7,142 bases of DNA from assembly GCA_009693225.1 (NCBI GenBank), contig SHXP01000118.1:1-7142 (forward strand), given 5' to 3'. The translations under genes and the position numbers were made by a program. The notes under the pieces were generated by a model. That model worked only from the letters and a program-made list of their open reading frames with translations. It had not been told where the DNA came from and did no database searches. The stretch is from Limnohabitans sp. (GTDB taxonomy: Bacteria; Pseudomonadota; Gammaproteobacteria; Burkholderiales; Burkholderiaceae_C). Shown in pieces: positions 1-3,405 of the stretch (its first letter is position 1; each line of letters starts with the position of its first letter).

Positions 1-1
1 C

Positions 2-148
2 ATGCGTTACGTGGCCTTGTACAACCATCAATTACCCCAGTCGGCGCTCAAGAGTAAAACCCCGATGAGGGCCATGAAAGACTGGTACGCTTCGCACCCT
101 CATTTGTTTACGAAGCGTCCGTACGATCATCCGGGATGCGACAGCTAG
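2..148 (+). CDS. C-terminal end of an IS481-family (DDE, rve-type) transposase, partial
   Basis: The reading frame is open from the window edge to a TAG stop at 146-148, giving 48 visible residues. The motif YNHQLPQSAL, then TPMRAMKDW, then a tail reading HLFTKRPYDHPGCDS, resembles the extreme C-terminus of IS481-type integrase-core transposases, where an N-H-x-x-P-Q/H segment is followed by a 'KDW' helix and a tail ending in a Pro-Gly-(Cys/Leu)-Asp-Ser/Thr. The DDE catalytic residues would lie upstream, outside the window, so activity cannot be judged. The ATG at position 2 is internal, not the start. The terminal inverted repeat expected just past the stop cannot be defined, because the other end of the element is missing and sequence resembling a pirin gene begins almost at once. 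The family call comes from remembered motifs, not from a search. Confidence 0.72.
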   Translation: MRYVALYNHQLPQSALKSKTPMRAMKDWYASHPHLFTKRPYDHPGCDS

Positions 149-157
149 CCAGCAAGC

Positions 158-186
158 TTGCACGCAGGCAGTGAAGTTGCACGCAG
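158..186 (+). repeat. Short direct repeat TTGCACGCAG (158-167 and 177-186)
   Basis: The ten-base word TTGCACGCAG occurs twice, 19 bp apart, at the seam between the transposase stop codon and the pirin relic. The second copy encodes part of the pirin LHAD stretch. A nine-base piece of it, TGCACGCAG, recurs at 1083-1091 after the flavodoxin gene. It may mark the recombination or truncation joint, but a chance repeat cannot be excluded. Confidence 0.4.
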
Positions 187-233
187 ATGCACACATGTAC
201 GCCGGATTGTTCGACGGCGCTGAAGAGACCCGC

Positions 234-237
234 CTAG
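234..237. repeat. Target-site duplication CTAG (left copy; right copy at 337-340)
   Basis: CTAG occurs immediately outside both inverted-repeat ends of the 99-bp insertion. Only one copy is needed in the reconstructed pirin frame, where it supplies CTA (Leu) and the first base of GTT (Val), so the second copy is a duplication made on insertion. The tetranucleotide is itself palindromic, which extends the apparent inverted repeat to CTAGGGAT / ATCCCTAG. Confidence 0.75.
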
Positions 238-336
238 GGATGGTCTGCAAAAGTCACTTACCAGAATATACCGCCCAATGAAATCAAGTGCTTACGGATT
301 GTTGATTGCTTACAAATTGAGTTTTTCAGAGAATCC
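238..336. mobile_element. ~99-bp MITE-like non-autonomous insertion with terminal inverted repeats
   Basis: The segment is bounded by CTAG on both sides (234-237 and 337-340). Its ends are imperfect inverted repeats: the left end begins GGATGGTCTGCAAAAGTC and the right end, read on the minus strand, begins GGATTCTCTGAAAAACTC. They match at 17 of the first 22 positions. It has no coding capacity. It interrupts the pirin relic, and removing the element with one CTAG copy fuses the flanking codons to ...EETRL then VLKPERKAYV..., which is the expected pirin sequence. Known facts: IS5-group elements have termini starting GG and tend to duplicate a 4-bp YTAR-type target such as CTAG. The inference is that this is a deletion derivative (MITE) mobilised by an IS5-like transposase encoded elsewhere. 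The parental IS is not identifiable from this window. Confidence 0.78.
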
Positions 337-521
337 CTAGTTCTCAAGCCAGAGCGCAAGGCCTATGTGTTTCTGATAAGCGGCAGCTTGAGTGTGAACG
401 GTACGGTTTTGCAAGCAGGAGATGCCGCCTTGCTGGCGAATGAAACGGGCTTGCATGTGAGCTAAGGCAGGGACGCCGAGGTGCTGGTCTTTGACCTGGC
501 ACCGTGATTTATTTTTTCAAC

Positions 522-526
522 AGGAG
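522..526 (+). promoter_or_regulatory. Ribosome binding site that fixes the flavodoxin start
   Basis: AGGAG lies 6 nt before ATG 533. This supports ATG 533 over the longer frame that opens with TTG at 491, whose first codons overlap the end of the pirin relic. Confidence 0.8.
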
Positions 527-532
527 AAGTTA

Positions 533-1066
533 ATGGGTCAAACAGCAGTTGTCTACCATTCCGGCTACGGCCATACCCAGCGTATCGCCCAGATTGTGGC
601 TGAAGGTGCCGACGCGCATTTGGTGGCGATCGATGCAGAGGGCAATATCAGCAATGCCGACTGGGCCTTCATCAATGCGGCCGACGCCATCATCTTCGGT
701 TCACCCACCTATATGGGCATGGTGTCGTGGCAGTTCAAAAAATTTGCCGATGCCACTTCCAAGCAATGGATGAGCGGCGCCTGGAAAGACAAGATCGCCG
801 GCGGCTTTACCATATCCGCCAACCTCAGCGGCGACAAGCTCTCCACCATCCAGTACTTCATTACGCTGGCCATGCAACTGGGTATGGTTTGGGTGGGGCA
901 GACAGAAGCCAATAACGGCTCGCTCAACCGCCTGGGTTCATCCTCGGGCTTGATGGCGCAGGTCGGCCCCACCAGCCCGGCTTCCGACATTCCGCAAGGC
1001 GACCTGGACACGGCCCGTGCCTACGGTCAGAGAGTTGCTGCGATTGCGAAAAATTTACACAGCTGA
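533..1066 (+). CDS. Flavodoxin family protein / NAD(P)H-dependent FMN oxidoreductase
   Basis: 177 residues. The N-terminal beta strand TAVVYHSGYGHTQRIA supplies the FMN phosphate-binding loop (SGYGHTQ, about residues 9-15). IIFGSPTYMGMVSWQFKKF at about residues 67-85 is the second flavin-contacting loop of WrbA/flavodoxin-like proteins. There is no signal peptide or membrane segment, so it should be cytosolic and carry one FMN per monomer, reducing quinones or other acceptors with NAD(P)H; the acceptor cannot be read from sequence. Length fits the family (about 170-200 aa). Start chosen at ATG 533 because of the AGGAG at 6 nt. It follows the pirin relic by 25 bp. Pirin and flavodoxin genes are often co-transcribed, so this is probably the surviving half of a two-gene unit whose promoter may have been lost or replaced by the upstream insertions. 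The specific enzyme name is uncertain; the fold is secure. Confidence 0.88.
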   Translation: MGQTAVVYHSGYGHTQRIAQIVAEGADAHLVAIDAEGNISNADWAFINAADAIIFGSPTYMGMVSWQFKKFADATSKQWMSGAWKDKIAGGFTISANLSGDKLSTIQYFITLAMQLGMVWVGQTEANNGSLNRLGSSSGLMAQVGPTSPASDIPQGDLDTARAYGQRVAAIAKNLHS

Positions 1067-1087
1067 TTGAGCCGGCTGCAACTGCAC

Positions 1088-1121
1088 GCAGCCTCCACGG
1101 TGTCGACCGTTGGTGTGCTGC
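1088..1121 (+). terminator. Possible hairpin terminator after the flavodoxin gene
   Basis: Outer arms GCAGC (1088-1092) and GCTGC (1117-1121) enclose an inner stem ACGGT (1097-1101) / ACCGT (1106-1110) with loop GTCG. It sits 21 nt past the flavodoxin stop. The trailing sequence is T-rich (TTGTCTATGAATGTTTG) but has no clean U tract, so Rho-independent termination is only possible, not clear. Confidence 0.3.
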
Positions 1122-1164
1122 TTGTCTATGAATGTTTGTCATTTGAATGCGTTAGCATGAAGCC

Positions 1165-1866
1165 ATGAAAATTCTGAGCTTATTGCCCTGGCTGGATTGG
1201 ATAGTTTTGTGCTTTTTCCTGGCCATGTGGGTCGGATATGCATGGTTTGCGCGCAGGCTGGCGGTGTACAAGCACTCGATTCTGGCGGCGAGTAACCGCT
1301 TTCGCTTACGTTGGATACGGGTGTCATTGACCCGCGACCCGCGCGTGCTCGACGGCATCATCACCCAAACGCTGTCGCATACGCCGTCTTTTTTCTCTTC
1401 CACCACCATCATCATCATGGGTGGACTGCTGGCATTGCTGGGTACCACCGACAAAGCGGCTGAACTGGTGAGGGAAATCCCCTTTTCTCAAGCCACGCCT
1501 ATCCTGGTGTTTGAATTCAAAATAATTATTCTTATCGCGATATTCGTGTATGCGTTTTTCCGCTTTTCCTGGTCGATGCGCCAATACACTTTTGTGGCGC
1601 TGATGATCGGTGCACTGCCGACGACGCAGTTTTTTCACGACAACCCGGACAAGCAGGAGGATTACGCGCAGCGTGTGGCCGCCATGACCGGGCTGGCCGC
1701 CGAAACCTTCAATGACGGACTGCGGGCCTATTACTTTTCTTTTGCGGCCATGGGCTGGTTTTTCTCGCCGCTGTTTTTTGTGCTGACCACTTTGCTGATC
1801 GTAGCGATTTTGTACAACCGCGAATTTCACTCTGACGTACTGAACGTATTTGACGACGGTAACTAA
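1165..1866 (+). CDS. DUF599 domain-containing inner-membrane protein
   Basis: 233 residues with four clear hydrophobic segments: about 9-28 (LDWIVLCFFLAMWVGYAWF), 76-94 (around TTIIIMGGLLALLG), 112-134 (around FKIIILIAIFVYAFF) and 191-216 (around FFSPLFFVLTTLLIVAIL). A fifth weaker stretch lies at 141-152. Basic residues cluster after the first helix (ARRLAVYKH, FRLRWIRV). The architecture, with the loop reading SLTRDPRVLDGIITQT and the 'FFSSTTIIIMGGLLALLG' helix, matches the DUF599 (PF04654) family, whose function is unknown. No good Shine-Dalgarno precedes ATG 1165. A four-codon frame ATG-AAG-CCA-TGA (1157-1168) overlaps the start. ATG 1165 is the first plausible start and leaves a full-length protein. 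It is 98 bp downstream of the flavodoxin gene on the same strand, with a possible hairpin between, so co-transcription is uncertain. Confidence 0.85.
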   Translation: MKILSLLPWLDWIVLCFFLAMWVGYAWFARRLAVYKHSILAASNRFRLRWIRVSLTRDPRVLDGIITQTLSHTPSFFSSTTIIIMGGLLALLGTTDKAAELVREIPFSQATPILVFEFKIIILIAIFVYAFFRFSWSMRQYTFVALMIGALPTTQFFHDNPDKQEDYAQRVAAMTGLAAETFNDGLRAYYFSFAAMGWFFSPLFFVLTTLLIVAILYNREFHSDVLNVFDDGN

Positions 1867-2002
1867 GATAAAAATACCAGTTTGAAAAATAACTTATCAA
1901 GCGGGTCAATCCGATTTCAAAATTCAAATGTTTTGCAGGGAACGAGAGAGTTTTCCATTGTCATTGAATTTCTGCTGCCATTGACTGCAATATATACTCA
2001 AG

Positions 2003-2176
2003 GACTGTGGGCAAGCCTACTGAGGTTTTGACTTATGTCAAGGCATACAACATGCTTGTTGCTGAAAAATAGCCCTTGCTTGCCATCATCGCGGTGAATC
2101 AACTAACCAGATACTCTTAAGCATAGGCTATTCCTTCGACAACAAATAATTCCGGCAAGCCCGCCGGGGCTTGTTC
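2003..2176 (+). ncRNA. Candidate structured non-coding RNA (speculative)
   Basis: A TATACT (1993-1998) is followed by a segment rich in self-complementarity: GGCAAGC (2010-2016) with GCTTGCC (2078-2084); hairpin TTGAC-TTAT-GTCAA (2028-2041); hairpin CAACA-TGCT-TGTTG (2048-2061); AATAGCC (2068-2074) with GGCTATT (2126-2132); and a final hairpin CAAGCCC-GCCG-GGGCTTG (2156-2173). GGCAAGC also recurs at 2154-2160, so GCTTGCC could switch partner. Helices 2010/2078 and 2068/2126 cross, as in a pseudoknot. The -35 region is poor and I recognise no Rfam family. Chance complementarity is a real alternative. Confidence 0.22.
2156..2173. terminator. Strong GC hairpin, possible transcription terminator (orientation unclear)
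   Basis: Perfect 7-bp stem CAAGCCC / GGGCTTG with loop GCCG. On the plus strand it is followed by TTCTGGTTTGGTG, on the minus strand by CCGGAATTATTTGTTG. Neither is a clean U tract. It lies 78 bp past the stop of the minus-strand protease relic and 290 bp past DUF599, so it could have ended either transcript. Confidence 0.45.
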
Positions 2177-2251
2177 TGGTTTGGTGTGTTGGCTTCCTGA
2201 GGCCGGTTTGATACTTTGATTCGGCACATTCTCAAGCGCTGACTGAATATG

Positions 2252-2530
2252 TCAGTAGATATGGTCGAACGGCAAGGCGATCAATTTGAGTTTGCTGTCC
2301 TCCACAAAAACGCTTCTCTCGTAGTTGTATGCGTCCGCACTGCCCAGGTTTTTATCTGAGCCCACAGCGGCCAGCCGGCCCGCCGAACATCACCTCCAAG
2401 GCGTCGGCAGATTCCATGATGCTTTGCACAATCTCACTTGCATGCTGACTGGCCCGGGCTGATACCAGGATGGCCGCCTGGGCAGACACCAATGGGCTGC
2501 CACCGAGGTGCCTGACCATGACCACAGCTG
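2252..2530 (-). pseudogene. Subtilisin-like serine protease (S8 peptidase) C-terminal relic, frameshifted
   Basis: Reading the minus strand, one frame gives QLWSWSGTSVAA (the SGTS codons lie within 2495-2515). A one-base shift near 2494-2497 continues PLVSAQAAILVSARASQ and then SEIVQSIMESADAL. A second shift near 2381-2386 continues AGRLAAVGSDKN and then YERSVFVEDSKLKL, ending LPFDHIY at TGA 2252-2254. 'SGTSxAAPxVSAxAAIL ... I...SADAL ... GAGRL' is the signature around the catalytic serine of subtilases, followed by the helix and the GxGRL turn. Asp and His of the triad are missing because the 5' part is replaced by the truncated integrase. Two frameshifts and the missing N-terminus make it non-functional. 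The residues after GRL (~35) are unlike anything I recognise. Both relics read in the same direction, suggesting an internal deletion joined them at about 2530-2555. Confidence 0.68.
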
Positions 2531-2534
2531 TTCA

Positions 2535-3167
2535 TCAGTGCCGAAACCTGTCCCTCCAAATAGGGTGACAGAACAATTTGGTCAGAGAGTCTTCTGACCA
2601 AGGTTGCCGGGGTGATTCAGTGTATGCCTTGATGTCCAGTCCTCGCCACGGATTCTTAGGGATTAACTCAAGGTCGTCACATGCATAGTTCAGCAGACTT
2701 TTGAGCCATACGAAGCGGTCACGAGCTGTTTTTGACGAAGTCGGTTGTTTCTGTCGCCATGAACGAAACTTGTCGCCCATATCCCGGTTGATCTGGGCAA
2801 GCTTCACCTTCCCTGAAAACTCCGCAAAGAGATTGATGGCTCGGAGGCAGGCTCGGGATGAATCGTCGGACGTGTGTTTTGCCGCTTGCCAGCGCAGGTG
2901 CAAGTCACGTAGGCTAAGAGGAGCGCTGCTACCGGGTTTGATCGTTAAGCGGGTAGTAGCGGCAGTTTTGGGTGCGGTAACACTATCAGCAAGGATTTCA
3001 GCACGTTTGGCAGTCCCTTTGGAGATTGCCTCACGGTAGCTTCTTGAGCCAAGAGAGATTACGATGCGCCCAGTAGGGCGTTCTGCTCTGTGAGGGTGGT
3101 CAAGGGGCAGTACGACACGCATGTAGTACGTTGATCCTCGGAGAAAAAGTCCTGTGAGTCCAGCCAT
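2535..3167 (-). pseudogene. Site-specific tyrosine recombinase (phage-type integrase), truncated before the catalytic domain
   Basis: 210 residues remain of a protein usually about 350-420 aa. The N-terminus MAGLTGLFLRGSTYYMRVVL followed by IVISLGSRSYREAISK resembles the DUF6538-type DNA-binding start of many proteobacterial integrases. Residues about 85-180 (LSLRDLHLRW, RFVWLKSLLNYACDD, ELIPKNPWRGL) are the SAM-like core-binding domain. The catalytic domain has just begun (WSEDSLTKLF, residues 190-199) when the frame ends in RDRFRH and TGA. The catalytic Arg, Lys, HxxR and Tyr are all gone, so it cannot recombine DNA. I chose ATG 3167 over the ATG at 3212 because GGAG (minus strand, 3176-3173) lies 5 nt before it and the family similarity begins there. 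It starts 114 bp from the 3' end of ffs and reads away from it, the typical arrangement of an island integrase beside its attachment site. Confidence 0.8.
2578..2601. repeat. Perfect 9-bp inverted repeat inside the integrase relic
   Basis: TTGGTCAGA (2578-2586) and TCTGACCAA (2593-2601) flank a 6-nt loop GAGTCT. It falls where the integrase codes for WSEDSLTK, close to the point where the gene is broken. It may be a chance effect of codons, or a recombination hot spot linked to the truncation. Confidence 0.5.
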
Positions 3168-3172
3168 AAATG

Positions 3173-3176
3173 CTCC
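3173..3176 (-). promoter_or_regulatory. Ribosome binding site deciding the integrase start
   Basis: On the minus strand GTGGAGCATTTATG places GGAG 5 nt before ATG 3167. No comparable motif is seen before the in-frame ATG at 3212, so the shorter start is preferred. Confidence 0.6.
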
Positions 3177-3229
3177 ACGTTGATGTTTACGTGACACACT
3201 CAGGTGATACACAAAGCGACTTTTGAGCC

Positions 3230-3258
3230 TTCAAAACAACGTAAGTGCTTGTTTTGAA
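3230..3258. repeat. Perfect 10-bp inverted repeat between integrase and ffs
   Basis: TTCAAAACAA (3230-3239) and TTGTTTTGAA (3249-3258) are exact reverse complements around a 9-nt spacer. It lies 23-51 bp beyond the ffs 3' end and 63 bp upstream of the integrase start. It could be a terminator-like stem for ffs (minus strand), an operator for the integrase, or recombinase arm sites of a former attachment site. Sequence alone does not decide between these. Confidence 0.55.
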
Positions 3259-3280
3259 AAGAACGGCAGAAATAAGTTGA

Positions 3281-3370
3281 CGAGCCTTGACCCCGGCACT
3301 GGCTCCACAGTTAGGGCTGCTTGGTTCCCCACCTGACCCGGTTGGCCGCTTCACCATGCGGGAAGGCCCG
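3281..3370 (-). ncRNA. ffs: 4.5S RNA, bacterial small signal recognition particle RNA
   Basis: On the minus strand the apical domain reads GGGTCAGGTGGGGAACCAAG followed by CAGCCC, i.e. GGTCAGG, stem TGG / CCA around a GGAA tetraloop (plus-strand 3322-3331), then AGCAGCC. This is the conserved Ffh-binding helix 8 of the SRP RNA (E. coli: GGTCAGG...GGAA...AGCAGCC). The flanks pair as expected of a long rod: GGGCCTT near the 5' end with AAGGCTC near the 3' end (plus-strand 3282-3288), with further matches inside. Length of about 90 nt is close to the ~110-nt E. coli molecule. It works with Ffh to deliver nascent membrane proteins to FtsY. A TACAAT -10 box lies just upstream. It is divergent from dnaX. 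The ends are estimated to within several bases. Confidence 0.88.
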
Positions 3371-3379
3371 TCAGGTGAA

Positions 3380-3385
3380 ATTGTA
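3380..3385 (-). promoter_or_regulatory. -10 box of the ffs promoter
   Basis: TACAAT on the minus strand, about 9-10 nt before the predicted 4.5S 5' end. It differs from TATAAT at one position. The -35 region would overlap the start of dnaX and shows no good match. Confidence 0.5.
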
Positions 3386-3392
3386 CGCCCCG

Positions 3393-3398
3393 TAGAAT
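3393..3398 (+). promoter_or_regulatory. Possible -10 box of the dnaX promoter
   Basis: TAGAAT ends 7 nt before ATG 3406, so transcription from it would begin at or within a base or two of the start codon. No clear -35 hexamer is seen 16-18 nt upstream. Only 7 bp separate it from the divergent ffs -10 box. Confidence 0.3.
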
Positions 3399-3405
3399 CA
3401 GCCCC

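Larger units (their letters stand above)
150..507 (+). pseudogene. Pirin-family protein (YhaK/quercetinase-like cupin), C-terminal relic
   Basis: Three frame pieces join into a pirin C-terminal cupin domain. At 168-237 the frame reads AVKLHADAHMYAGLF then DGAEETRL. After a foreign insert (238-336 plus one CTAG copy) it resumes at 341 with VLKPERKAYVFLISG, then SLSVNG and LQAGDAALLANE. It meets a TAA at 463-465 and ends GRDAEVLVFDLAP, with a TGA at 505-507. Pirins typically show the 'YAGLFDGAE ... AYV ... G.L.VNG ... AGD ... DAEVL.FDL' pattern. The N-terminal cupin domain is absent; the IS481 transposase end lies where it should be. Excising 103 bp (238-340) restores one continuous frame from about 150 to the TAA. 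The damage is therefore 5' truncation, an insertion that shifts the frame, and a nonsense codon. Pirin genes often sit beside flavodoxin/quinone-reductase genes, as here. The exact 5' boundary (150-168) is uncertain. Confidence 0.82.
1867..2251. other. Gene-free stretch with no recognisable coding sequence
   Basis: No frame of convincing length or composition on either strand. It is more AT-rich than its surroundings up to about 2150. It holds a -10-like TATACT (1993-1998), the interlocking complementary segments listed as a candidate RNA (2003-2176) and the hairpin at 2156-2173. It separates the DUF599 gene from the minus-strand relics and is the likely left flank, or left part, of a decayed integrated element. 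Confidence 0.6.

Noticed and set aside
491..532. Longer TTG start for the flavodoxin gene
   Set aside because: It would overlap the end of the pirin frame and lacks a ribosome site, whereas ATG 533 has AGGAG at 6 nt and matches the family's N-terminus.
1324..1830. 168-aa minus-strand ORF opposite DUF599
   Set aside because: Antisense shadow: the plus strand encodes a coherent multi-helix membrane protein.
2037..2044. GTCAAGGC shared with the ffs 3' end, considered as a second attachment site
   Set aside because: It is in the inverted orientation relative to the ffs copy and only 8 bp long, so it does not fit a direct-repeat attR/attL pair.
2036..2098. Possible 20-aa peptide with a GAGG about 10 nt upstream
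   Set aside because: Short, no hydrophobic or attenuator-like codon pattern, and located inside the self-complementary stretch; nothing supports translation.
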